64,000 bases of DNA, from contig NZ_JABXWI010000031.1 in NCBI RefSeq assembly GCF_014930365.1, positions 29,918 to 93,917 of the forward strand, in the 5' to 3' direction. The translations under genes and the position numbers were made by a program. Below are positions 24,153 through 30,855 of the stretch, one piece after another; positions within the stretch are counted from its first letter, which is position 1, and each line of letters begins with the position of its first letter. The notes beneath the pieces were generated by a model. It was given only the letters and a program-made list of their open reading frames with translations, did not search any database and was not told the origin of the DNA. Origin of the DNA: Streptomyces caniscabiei (GTDB lineage: Bacteria; Actinomycetota; Actinomycetes; Streptomycetales; Streptomycetaceae).

Positions 24153-25544
24153 TCAGAACGGTGCCGGCCCCTGCGCCGCCATCTCTCGCATTGCCTGCTC
24201 GGCCTTCCGACAGTCGCGGCACATCGTGTCGTCGCTGCCCTTGGGGATCGGATTCCGGCACGCGCACTCCCGATGGGGACGCGCAGCCGAGGCGGGCCTC
24301 GGCGGAGCAGCTTCTCGAGGCGCTGGCACGCCCTGCGGCTGGCTCCGCGTCTGCTGCCGGTCCTCGAGTCGCTTGGGGCACACCTGGCAGGGCGCCGCAG
24401 TGTCTACGTCCGCGCCAGCCTCACAGCGCGGGTTGGCGCACCCGTATCGGTCCGTCGCCTTGAGCGGGCGCACCATCGCCACGGCCGCACCGACAAGGCT
24501 CTGAATCTGCCCCGTGTAGAACTTCTCGCCCCAGCCGTGGTGGTTCCACCGCTGCTGAATCCTCGCGCCGAGCTGTTCCACTGTCCGGTCCGCGGCCGGT
24601 ACGTCTCCGGCGAGGGCGTTCAGGATCTCCTGCGACAGCTCCCACACGTCGGGCAGGGGAGCGGCCAGCAGATCGGGCGGGTAGTGGGCGCGTACGGCCC
24701 GTACGAGGTCCAGCTGTTCGCGGGTGTGCTTGGTCCTGCTGTTGGCCTTGGCCTGCTGGTGGGGTACTTCGGGTTGGGGCGAGGGGTGGTTGTTGCTGGA
24801 CGCGGCGCAGCCGCCTTCAGCCTCGCGCACGCTACTACCGTCAGAGGCCCTACGGGCGTCCGCAGCGCTTCGCGCTGAAAGCGCATCCCCACCTGAGGCC
24901 GTACCAACTGAAGGAACCAGAGGGAGTTCCGGTTCTTGCAGGTCACCATGAGCATCCGGGTCGGATTTCTGACCCCGTGGGTCGGAAATCCGACCCGGCG
25001 GGTCGTAAATCCGACCCACGCCCTTCTCGGTGGCATCCGCGTCCGGGCCCGGGTCGGATTTCCGACCCGCCTCCTGCTCCTCCCGCAGCCGGGCCACGTG
25101 AGACAGCTTGTCCTCGGTGTTCCGCCAGCCGGCATACCCCTCGGGAGGCATGTCGTTGACCCGAATCCGGATCGGCTTACCCGACGCGCTCGCACGAGAT
25201 GACGTCCTCACGGGCCCGCCCTCGGGGGTGCAGATCAGCTGCACCTTGGACAGGGCGTCGAGGATGCCGCGTACCCGCGTGAGACTGCTGGGCTGGCCCT
25301 CGGTGGGGCTGGGGATCAGCTCGCACAGATCCAGGAGCGTCAGCTTCCGAACCGGGTTCTTGTACTTCTCGATCACCAGAGACCGAAGGATCAGGTACCC
25401 GCGAACGTCCGGATCCCGGAGGCGCGGGCACAGGGGAATCCAGTCGTAGACGCGGGTGGTGTACCAGCCGCCGTCCTCTGGGCCGTACAACTCCACGGGC
25501 GGATTGTCGGCCAGTGAGCTGGGCTTCTTCTTCGCGGCGGCCAT
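24153..25544 (-). CDS. putative plasmid replication initiator with in-gene iterons
   Basis: 463 residues from ATG 25544. The first 130 residues are winged-helix-like (YTTRVYDWIPLCPRLRDPDVRGYLILRSLVIE, KLTLLDLCELIP, VRGILDALSKVQLIC). Residues about 159-196 contain the repeated (K/I/Y)SDP/YDP motif produced by DNA iterons. The C-terminal half has a helical block (LDLVRAVRAHYPPDLLAAPLPDVW), then CANPRCEAG...CQVCPKRL and CACRNP...CRDCRKAEQ, zinc-ribbon-like. Streptomyces linear plasmids such as pSLA2 have iterons inside the initiator gene, as does lambda O. Function is inferred from architecture. Confidence 0.72.
   Translation of the reverse strand: MAAAKKKPSSLADNPPVELYGPEDGGWYTTRVYDWIPLCPRLRDPDVRGYLILRSLVIEKYKNPVRKLTLLDLCELIPSPTEGQPSSLTRVRGILDALSKVQLICTPEGGPVRTSSRASASGKPIRIRVNDMPPEGYAGWRNTEDKLSHVARLREEQEAGRKSDPGPDADATEKGVGRIYDPPGRISDPRGQKSDPDAHGDLQEPELPLVPSVGTASGGDALSARSAADARRASDGSSVREAEGGCAASSNNHPSPQPEVPHQQAKANSRTKHTREQLDLVRAVRAHYPPDLLAAPLPDVWELSQEILNALAGDVPAADRTVEQLGARIQQRWNHHGWGEKFYTGQIQSLVGAAVAMVRPLKATDRYGCANPRCEAGADVDTAAPCQVCPKRLEDRQQTRSQPQGVPAPREAAPPRPASAARPHRECACRNPIPKGSDDTMCRDCRKAEQAMREMAAQGPAPF
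24958..25068. repeat. four 18-bp palindromic iterons, likely replication origin
   Basis: Units at 24958-24975, 24979-24996, 25000-25017 and 25051-25068, each close to GGGTCGGATTTCCGACCC (an 8-bp inverted repeat around two bases). The first three are spaced exactly 21 bp, two helical turns; the last is 51 bp further. They lie inside the putative initiator gene. Spaced palindromes on one helix face are typical initiator binding sites. Confidence 0.75.
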
Positions 25545-25787
25545 CAGGCGATCCCTGCCGTGCGAGTGATCACGCTGGGACTACTTGCGGTAACCCGCGC
25601 GGTGCCCGGTACCCTCATTGCTGAGGACCTCATTCCTTTGGGGGGACTCGAAAATCCAGCGGAGTCAACGCCGCTGGTGCTGCTTGGGCGCCCTGGCGTG
25701 GGATGGAAGCTGCGAACTTCCTTCTGCCGGGGCGTCTTGCGTTTCCGGGGCCGTGGCTGCGAACACGGCTGGGCGGAGACGCGACCG

Positions 25788-26054
25788 TTACGACGTGCTG
25801 GTGGCCTTGCTGCGGCGTGGTTCCTTGTCCGGGCCGCGCCCGACGACCGGGTGCTCCTTGAAGAACTCCACGAAGGGCCTGGTCTCCATCACCTCGGCGT
25901 TCGCCAGCGGCCAGTACGGATACGGCCGGTCGATGCCGAAGGGCCAGTCGGGGTGCTTGGAGGCTCGGCGTACGCCTTCGCGGGTCATGTTCCTGGCCAG
26001 CCCGAGCCGGACCAGGAGGTCGGCCCCGGTGGCGAAGGTGACGACGGGCGGCAT
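25788..26054 (-). CDS. AlpA/excisionase-like small HTH protein
   Basis: 88 residues from ATG 26054; an upstream TTG at 26087 is possible. The core VVTFATGADLLVRLGLARNMTREGVRRASKHPDWPF followed by RPYPYWPLANAEVMET fits the small winged HTH of AlpA/MerR-like excisionase proteins, with a basic Ser/Thr tail. The stop is TAA, rare in this DNA. A GCCAACA half-site like that before the XRE gene lies upstream (26132-26141). Confidence 0.7.
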   Translation of the reverse strand: MPPVVTFATGADLLVRLGLARNMTREGVRRASKHPDWPFGIDRPYPYWPLANAEVMETRPFVEFFKEHPVVGRGPDKEPRRSKATSTS

Positions 26055-26131
26055 GGCGTTGATCGTTCTCGGATCGGCTTCTTTCAACGCTCACCCCACC
26101 GGATCATTCGAACCGGTGGCAGCGCGAGAGT

Positions 26132-26221
26132 ATCGCCAACAAGTAGCATCTTCGGTGACTGCCTTCCTGACATGGGTTGGTCGGTCAAGGCCGCACGACT
26201 TCGCAGGTCAGCGGCCAACAG
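26132..26221. promoter_or_regulatory. XRE operator-like half-sites
   Basis: ATCGCCAACA at 26132-26141 and GCCAACAG at 26214-26221 match one arm of the perfect inverted repeat upstream of the XRE gene (ATTGCCAACAG). They lie between that gene and the AlpA-like gene at 26054. The remaining 26055-26297 holds no clear gene. Confidence 0.45.
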
Positions 26222-26263
26222 GGAGGTCGTCCGGTTGTGGTGACCGGTCGGCCTCCCGCCCCT

Positions 26264-26287
26264 CTAGGGCGGTACAAGCGCTTTCAT
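26264..26287 (-). CDS. 7-codon ORF with strong ribosome site behind the XRE gene
   Basis: ATG 26287 to TAG 26264 encodes MKALVPP. GAGGAGG spans the XRE stop codon and lies 5 nt before this ATG, an ideal spacing. It could be a leader peptide, a cytosolic signal peptide or chance. No longer frame follows without the stop. Confidence 0.3.
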   Translation of the reverse strand: MKALVPP

Positions 26288-26297
26288 CGCTTCCTCC

Positions 26298-27503
26298 TCA
26301 CGCCGCCAAGGCGTTGATCGCCTCGACGGTCTCCTCAGCAGTCCGATTCCCGGCGTACCGAGGTGCACTGAGCATCCCCGCCAGCCGTTCGGCCCGCTTC
26401 ACGATCCACGAAATCTGCTCCTCCAACGGCAACGAGAGCACCGGCCGGATGGCTTCGGCCGCGCCCTCCACGTCGTCGAGCTGAACCCGCGCGGTCGCCA
26501 GGTAGATGTGCGCCAGCCGCTCATCGTCCAACGACCGCTCCTCGACGGGACCGGACTGCCACAGCTCGATCGCCGCCACAGCCTCACGGCAGGCCCGCTC
26601 GGCGTCGTGGCCGCCCTCCAGCCAGATCAGGCTCGAGCCGGCGTAATACGACTGCTTCGCCTGCGAGAACCCGAACAACCCGCCCAGCGAGTCCGGGCGC
26701 CGCATCCGCTCCCGGGCCTCCTCGGCACCATCCAACGCGGCATTCGCCGCCCTCGAGTCGCCGAGATTCGCCAGGCACTGCGCCTCACCGCACCTGAGCC
26801 GGGCCTCGCCAGTCCCCTGGCCATGGCCCACCCACTGGTAGCCGTCACGCACGTACTCCAGCGCGCGCCCGTAGTCGCCCTGGAACCGGGAGATCAGCGA
26901 CTTCGTGCCAGCCACCCACGCGGCCAGCTCCGCATCACCCGCGAGCTCCGCGCACCGGCCCGCCGCCGTGGCGTGCTCGAGCGCCTCCTCCGCGTCACCC
27001 ATGTCCAGCAGCGCGTACGACAGCACACCGGACAACCGGCCGGCCGCCACGTACAGATCCGAACGGTCCTGCGGCCGGTGGTGCCCCGACCGGAGACGCT
27101 CGAACGCCTCGCCGCGCATCACGTGGGCCCGGTCCATCATCGGAGCCGGAGGAGACGACAGGTAGTCCACCGCGGTCGCGGAGACCCCGTCCTGGAGCTC
27201 GCTGATGTCCAGATCCGCGAGCGCGGTCAGGTCCCGCGACATCGCCAACGCAGCCGCGCGCGTCCGATGCGTAGCAGCCGCTTCCCGCCGCGCCAGGTCC
27301 TCCCGGTGCCACTGCGCAACGAGCGCACCGTTCGCGCCCGTTGCTTCATCCGCGGCCTCGGCCACGGACAGCGGTGTCGGCCGGCGCCCGGTCTCGAAGT
27401 TGTGCAGCGACGTGCGGTCGTAGCGGACACGCTGCGCCAGGTCCGCGAGGGACATGTGGGCAGCCATCCGCCATTCGCGAAGCAGTTCCGGGAAGGTGGT
27501 CAT
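26298..27503 (-). CDS. XRE-family regulator with TPR-like C-terminal domain
   Basis: 401 residues from ATG 27503 behind GAGGAGGAAG. Residues about 5-65 are an XRE HTH (LLREWRMAAHMSLADLAQRVRYDRTSLHNFETGRR). The rest is helical with TPR-like repeats of alternating small residues (SYALLDMGDAEEALEHATAAGRCAELAGDAELAAW; YYAGSSLIWLEGGHDAERACREAV). In low-GC bacteria this architecture (RRNPP) binds exported peptides; in Streptomyces similar proteins are regulators of development or secondary metabolism. It is the best candidate for the lysogeny or plasmid master regulator and is probably self-regulated through the operator at 27568. Confidence 0.83.
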   Translation of the reverse strand: MTTFPELLREWRMAAHMSLADLAQRVRYDRTSLHNFETGRRPTPLSVAEAADEATGANGALVAQWHREDLARREAAATHRTRAAALAMSRDLTALADLDISELQDGVSATAVDYLSSPPAPMMDRAHVMRGEAFERLRSGHHRPQDRSDLYVAAGRLSGVLSYALLDMGDAEEALEHATAAGRCAELAGDAELAAWVAGTKSLISRFQGDYGRALEYVRDGYQWVGHGQGTGEARLRCGEAQCLANLGDSRAANAALDGAEEARERMRRPDSLGGLFGFSQAKQSYYAGSSLIWLEGGHDAERACREAVAAIELWQSGPVEERSLDDERLAHIYLATARVQLDDVEGAAEAIRPVLSLPLEEQISWIVKRAERLAGMLSAPRYAGNRTAEETVEAINALAA

Positions 27504-27567
27504 GCGGCGAGTCTTCCTCCTCTCTTCCCTGGTCGGCAGAGCATCGCGCCCTGTTGGTCGTCTTTGT

Positions 27568-27603
27568 CTGTTGGCAATTCCCGAAGTGGCCTATTGCCAA
27601 CAG
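27568..27603 (-). promoter_or_regulatory. perfect 11-bp inverted repeat upstream of XRE gene
   Basis: CTGTTGGCAAT (27568-27578) and ATTGCCAACAG (27593-27603) are exact complements 14 nt apart; a further half CTGTTGG lies at 27551. It is 65-100 nt before the start codon at 27503. Arms centred about 25 bp apart fit two dimers or one tetramer of an XRE protein. Confidence 0.68.
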
Positions 27604-27684
27604 TGGGCGCATCTCCGGTCCGACGGACTGGTGCTGGCATGGAGTCAGCACTGATCCACGTTCCCTGGAGATCACGCCGTGGCC

Positions 27685-27978
27685 TCACTCGTTACCCTCG
27701 GGCTCCGCTCGACGCCGTTCCTGGCGCTTGGCGAAGTGAACGCCGTGCTCGGGCTCGCGAGCGTCGAAGTAGGCCTTCACCGGCTCCCACGGAAGCAGGT
27801 AGTAGCGACCCACCTTCTGCCACTTCTCCTTGGGCACCGGGAAGTCGGGATCCCGGTGGGCGAGTTGCTGCACCCGCTGCTTGCTGAGATCAACGCGTCT
27901 GGCGATCTCGGCGAGCGTCACCATTTCGGGCGGCCTCCCTTCCTCGGTCTTCTTCGGCACGGCTTCATCTTGCCCCAT
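27685..27978 (-). CDS. AlpA-like HTH protein divergent from the transfer operon
   Basis: 97 residues from ATG 27978. The DNA-binding core is MVTLAEIARRVDLSKQRVQQLAHRDPDFPVPK, then VGRYYLLPWEPVKAYFDARE, the form of AlpA/excisionase-type winged HTH proteins. The basic tail is RRRAEPEG. It is placed like the repressor of a divergent operon: the transfer operon starts at 28134 on the other strand. It may repress transfer genes, as KorA/KorSA proteins do on other Streptomyces plasmids. Confidence 0.78.
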   Translation of the reverse strand: MGQDEAVPKKTEEGRPPEMVTLAEIARRVDLSKQRVQQLAHRDPDFPVPKEKWQKVGRYYLLPWEPVKAYFDAREPEHGVHFAKRQERRRAEPEGNE

Positions 27979-28133
27979 GATGTTGACCCAAGTCTATATC
28001 AGTGGTCTACTGGAGATACAGCGCGACCCCGACCGGCAAAAGCCGGACCGGGGTCGCGTGTCCAGAGCGGTGTTGGAGCACCGCTAGGGACGTGGAACCG
28101 CCCTACCTGCCACAACAGGAGGCTGATCCCACC
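27979..28133. promoter_or_regulatory. divergent promoter region of transfer operon
   Basis: On the plus strand TTGACC (27983-27988) lies 17 nt before TCTACT (28006-28011). On the minus strand TATAGACT ends a few bases before ATG 27978, which would give a nearly leaderless mRNA. AGTCTA/GGTCTA form a short direct repeat in the overlap, a possible operator. Confidence 0.5.
28023..28057 (+). other. strong leader hairpin of transfer operon
   Basis: The arms pair GCGACCCCG with CGGGGTCGC and ACCGGC with GCCGG around AAAA, with a one-base bulge. It is in the leader between promoter and first gene (28134). No T tract. It may be an attenuator or stability element. Confidence 0.55.
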
Positions 28134-28433
28134 ATGGATCGTAACCGCCGCACGACTACCCGCACAGCACACCCCGTGGACAACGTCCACCCGGTGTCTA
28201 CCTCTACCGCCGAGCAGATCGGGCCGCGCGTGGAGGGCGTCGTCTACTACGACGGCCCGCGCCTGGTCCAGGTCCGCCGCGTCGTCACCGACCTCGCCGA
28301 GGCCCGCCGGATCCTCCGCCGGAACGCCGCCCGGTTCGCGATCCACGTCGTGGACATGCACGCCGGCACCGACTACTACACCGGCGCCATCTGGACCGGC
28401 TCCGACCGGGTCCTGAAGGCGGTGGCCGCGTGA
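28134..28433 (+). CDS. hypothetical protein, first gene of transfer operon
   Basis: 99 residues from ATG 28134 behind CAGGAGG. Basic N terminus (DRNRRTTTRTAHP), then a strand-helix core (GPRVEGVVYYDGPRLVQVRRVVTDLAEARRILRRNAARFAIHVVDM). Overlaps the HNH gene start as GTGA. No family is recognised. Confidence 0.7.
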   Translation: MDRNRRTTTRTAHPVDNVHPVSTSTAEQIGPRVEGVVYYDGPRLVQVRRVVTDLAEARRILRRNAARFAIHVVDMHAGTDYYTGAIWTGSDRVLKAVAA

Positions 28434-28873
28434 AGAACACCACCGGCTTCCCGCACGACCCCGAGTTGGCCGCCGCCGTAGACGCCGTTTTCCGCCGTTT
28501 CCATACCCAGTTCGTGGAGCTGCCGGAGACGTGGAAGAAGATTCCCGGCAGCAGCCGAAACGACCTCAAGTCCAAGAGCAGGACGGCCAAGCTGAAGAGG
28601 CTGGCCAATCGGGACGGCAGCCGCTGCGCTTACTGCGGATGCGAGTTCTATGACCTGTCCGAGGCAACGCTGGACCACGTCGTTCCGTATCGGCTGATCA
28701 GGTCATGGGCCGATTGGGCTCTGGTGCTGTCCTGCGGTACTTGCAACAACGCGAAGGACAACAAGATCCCCGCCGTGCTGATGCCGCTGCTGGCCACACT
28801 GCTGTGCCAGCTCGCGAGGATGCACGCCGTTCCGGTAGAGCGCTCTCTGGTTCCGGTCGGGGGTGCGGCGTGA
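28430..28873 (+). CDS. HNH endonuclease
   Basis: 147 residues from GTG 28430. The HNH core is complete: zinc-binding CAYC (Cys66, Cys69), LDHVVPY with Asp82-His83, and CGTCNNAKDNK (Cys102, Cys105, Asn106). The N-terminal basic helix (LKSKSRTAKLKRLANRDG) precedes it. HNH nucleases in phages help packaging or act as homing nucleases, and in plasmids may nick DNA. Its place in the transfer operon, far from the terminase, argues against the usual packaging role. Confidence 0.88.
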   Translation: MKNTTGFPHDPELAAAVDAVFRRFHTQFVELPETWKKIPGSSRNDLKSKSRTAKLKRLANRDGSRCAYCGCEFYDLSEATLDHVVPYRLIRSWADWALVLSCGTCNNAKDNKIPAVLMPLLATLLCQLARMHAVPVERSLVPVGGAA

Positions 28874-29145
28874 TGGACCAGCAGCGCCTCGCACAGGCGA
28901 TGCTCGCCGAGCGCACCGCCGCCGGGTTCCTGGCCCTGGTCGGCGAGATGACGGCCGCTCACCCGCACCCGGACGGTCCGACGGTCCGGCTGACCGCCAC
29001 GGTCATCGACGGCGGTGCGGACCTCGGGTTCGTGGACGTGGACGTCACGAACCTGTGGGACCTGGGGGAGCGGGCCCGCTCCAGGGCCGCCAACTCCGCT
29101 CCGACCGCCCGTCCTGCCCTGCGCGTGGTGGGGGGTGCGGCGTGA
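28873..29145 (+). CDS. hypothetical protein
   Basis: 90 residues from ATG 28873, whose A is the last base of the HNH stop codon. Short helix then strand-rich (TVRLTATVIDGGADLGFVDVDVTNLW), ending VVGGAA like the HNH protein. The gene junctions at 28860 and 29132 share GGGGTGCGGCGTGATG, a possible sign of local duplication. No family is recognised. Confidence 0.68.
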   Translation: MDQQRLAQAMLAERTAAGFLALVGEMTAAHPHPDGPTVRLTATVIDGGADLGFVDVDVTNLWDLGERARSRAANSAPTARPALRVVGGAA

Positions 29146-29381
29146 TGCAGCAGCCCGACCTCGAGCAGATGCCCGGCGCCGAATGGTCCGCCGGCGCGGT
29201 CGCCCAGTGCTACCCCGACCTGTACGACGACATCGTCGACCTGTTCACCAGCCTCGACCCGCGCCAGATCACCGACCAGGTGATGCGGGACCGAGAGGTC
29301 GACTTCCGGTCCGCCGTCGCCTCCCTCGACGACTGGTTCGGCGAGATCGCCGACCCCTACGCGGACGAGGACGACGCCTGA
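29145..29381 (+). CDS. hypothetical acidic protein
   Basis: 78 residues from ATG 29145. Very acidic and helical (DLYDDIVDLFTSLDPRQITDQVMRD, SLDDWFGEIADPYADEDD). Such acidic proteins can mimic DNA or bind basic partners; no direct evidence here. Its last base is the first of the next start. Confidence 0.68.
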   Translation: MQQPDLEQMPGAEWSAGAVAQCYPDLYDDIVDLFTSLDPRQITDQVMRDREVDFRSAVASLDDWFGEIADPYADEDDA

Positions 29382-29782
29382 TGACCGCGCGACCGTACGA
29401 CGTCCACACGGCGGGCAACGCCGTCCCGCCCGTGGACGGCACCGACCTCGGCGACATCCTCGACGACCTCGAAGGATTCCACCCCGGAATCGATCTGATC
29501 CGGGACGGCATCCGCCTCATCGCCACCGACCGGCTGACCCTCGCACAGACGCAGACGCTGTGCGCGGTCCTCGCCGGAGCCAACGGCGTCGACGTCCTCA
29601 CCCTGATCGCCCACACCGTCGCCCGCCTCACCGACGCCGACACCAATCCGTCCCTGCGCACCCTCCCGCTCGAGCAGCAGAAGACCGCAGCCCTCCACGG
29701 CGAACGCCTCGTGTTCGACCTCGCCGACGACGACCTCCACCAGCACGCCTCCGAAGCCGCCGCCTCCATCACCGGCACCTGA
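29381..29782 (+). CDS. hypothetical acidic helical protein
   Basis: 133 residues from ATG 29381. Acidic with helices (DLGDILDDLEGFHPGIDLI, QTQTLCAVLAGANGVDVLTLIAHTVARL, DDDLHQHASEAAASI). No motif is recognised. Coupled to the gene before by a shared base, so the three genes 28873-29782 are one translational unit. Confidence 0.68.
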   Translation: MTARPYDVHTAGNAVPPVDGTDLGDILDDLEGFHPGIDLIRDGIRLIATDRLTLAQTQTLCAVLAGANGVDVLTLIAHTVARLTDADTNPSLRTLPLEQQKTAALHGERLVFDLADDDLHQHASEAAASITGT

Positions 29783-29804
29783 CCCCGAAAGGAACCCCAC
29801 GACC

Positions 29805-29936
29805 GTGAAGACCCGACTCGCCCGGTTACGGGCCTGGATCACCGCCTACGCCGGCCAGTGCTCCATCTGCCAGGGCTGGTTCGACGACTGGCCCGGCGGC
29901 ATCTGCGCCGCCTGCCAGGCCACCGGCCGCACCTGA
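29805..29936 (+). CDS. 43-residue zinc-ribbon protein
   Basis: Read directly: GTG 29805 to TGA 29936, with AAAGGAAC in front. MKTRLARLRAWITAYAGQ leads to CSICQGWF and CAACQ, a tight zinc ribbon. Small basic zinc-ribbon proteins recur in this element (21977, 22117, 29805). Function unknown. Confidence 0.65.
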   Translation: MKTRLARLRAWITAYAGQCSICQGWFDDWPGGICAACQATGRT

Positions 29937-30012
29937 CCACCCACCGGGGCCCGACCACCCGACCGAACGACGGCCGGGCCCCACCCACCAAACCGACCTG
30001 GAGGAACTCGCC

Positions 30013-30288
30013 ATGGCGAAGACGGCCAAGATCACACACATCATCACCGGTTCCGAACGCGCCAACGACGGTGTCGGACTCGCCTTCGACGAAGCCACCC
30101 ACGAGCGGGAGGCCAAAGCCGCCGCCGAAAGCCTGCGCGTCTCCGAGGAAACGCTCAAGGACCTCGCGAAGAAGCGAGCCCAGGCCCGAGCCGAAGCCGC
30201 CACCGCCCGAGACACCTCGAACGACCGGACCTACGGACCCGGCCAGCCCGACGGCATGGGCCCGAAGCGATGGTGGCAGCGCGGCTGA
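30013..30288 (+). CDS. hypothetical basic helical protein
   Basis: 91 residues from ATG 30013 behind GGAGGAACTCGCC. Strand-like start (AKITHIITGSE), then a long charged helix (EREAKAAAESLRVSEETLKDLAKKRAQARAEAATARD) and a Gly/Trp tail. Likely a small DNA- or protein-binding accessory of transfer. Confidence 0.68.
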   Translation: MAKTAKITHIITGSERANDGVGLAFDEATHEREAKAAAESLRVSEETLKDLAKKRAQARAEAATARDTSNDRTYGPGQPDGMGPKRWWQRG

Positions 30289-30336
30289 CCCCCGTCCCAC
30301 CACTCCGCCCGCATCGAACGCTAAGGAAGGACCATC

Positions 30337-30648
30337 GTGAAAAACCCCAAGGCCACCGCGATCGAGGCCACCGTGCTGGTCTCCAGCGGCATCGTGGCCG
30401 CCATCCTCGGCACGCAGCTCGCCGACCGGAACGTCGACACCGCCGCCATCCTCACCGCCGTCCTGGCCGTCCTCACCGCCAGCCAGTACTTCGCCAACCA
30501 GCTCACCCAGGGCCTGCGCACCACCTTCTACACCTGCCCGACCAAGGGCTGCCCCGTCTCCATCCGCGCGAAGCAGGTCGGCGACGCCGAGCAGGGCCGC
30601 CTCCGCTCCATCGCCACCGACCACACCCGCCACGGTGACGCCCGATGA
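30337..30648 (+). CDS. membrane protein, transfer operon
   Basis: 103 residues from GTG 30337. Hydrophobic segments at about 9-27 (EATVLVSSGIVAAILGTQLA) and 36-55 (AAILTAVLAVLTASQYF), then a soluble tail with CPTKGCP. In Streptomyces plasmids small membrane proteins (Spd) help spread plasmid DNA through mycelium. This role is inferred from the context. Confidence 0.72.
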   Translation: MKNPKATAIEATVLVSSGIVAAILGTQLADRNVDTAAILTAVLAVLTASQYFANQLTQGLRTTFYTCPTKGCPVSIRAKQVGDAEQGRLRSIATDHTRHGDAR

Positions 30649-30812
30649 CCGGCCGCGAGTTCACCCAGCAGCACGGCGACCCCGCCGACTGGAGCACCGC
30701 CGACATCGAGGCGCAGCAGAACCTCGCCGCCATCGACGCCCTCCCGCGCACCACCACCGTCCTGGTCCTGCCCGCCCGGCAGACCACCCCCGACCACACG
30801 CCCGCCGCCTGA
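30645..30812 (+). CDS. 55-residue hypothetical protein
   Basis: Read directly: ATG 30645 overlaps the stop of the membrane gene (ATGA) and ends at TGA 30812. Acidic start (FTQQHGDPADWSTADIEAQ) then TVLVLPARQ and a Pro/Thr end. Coupling supports it; no function is seen. Confidence 0.6.
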   Translation: MTGREFTQQHGDPADWSTADIEAQQNLAAIDALPRTTTVLVLPARQTTPDHTPAA

Positions 30813-30855
30813 CCGGCAGTCCGCCAACCGCCGCTGACCCAGAGAGGACCCGCCC

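Noticed and set aside
25545..25787. Promoter for the replication gene (TTGACT at 25663-25668 on the minus strand)
   Set aside because: No -10-like hexamer lies at 16-19 nt; the spacer leads into a run of C on that strand. No gene is seen in this gap either.
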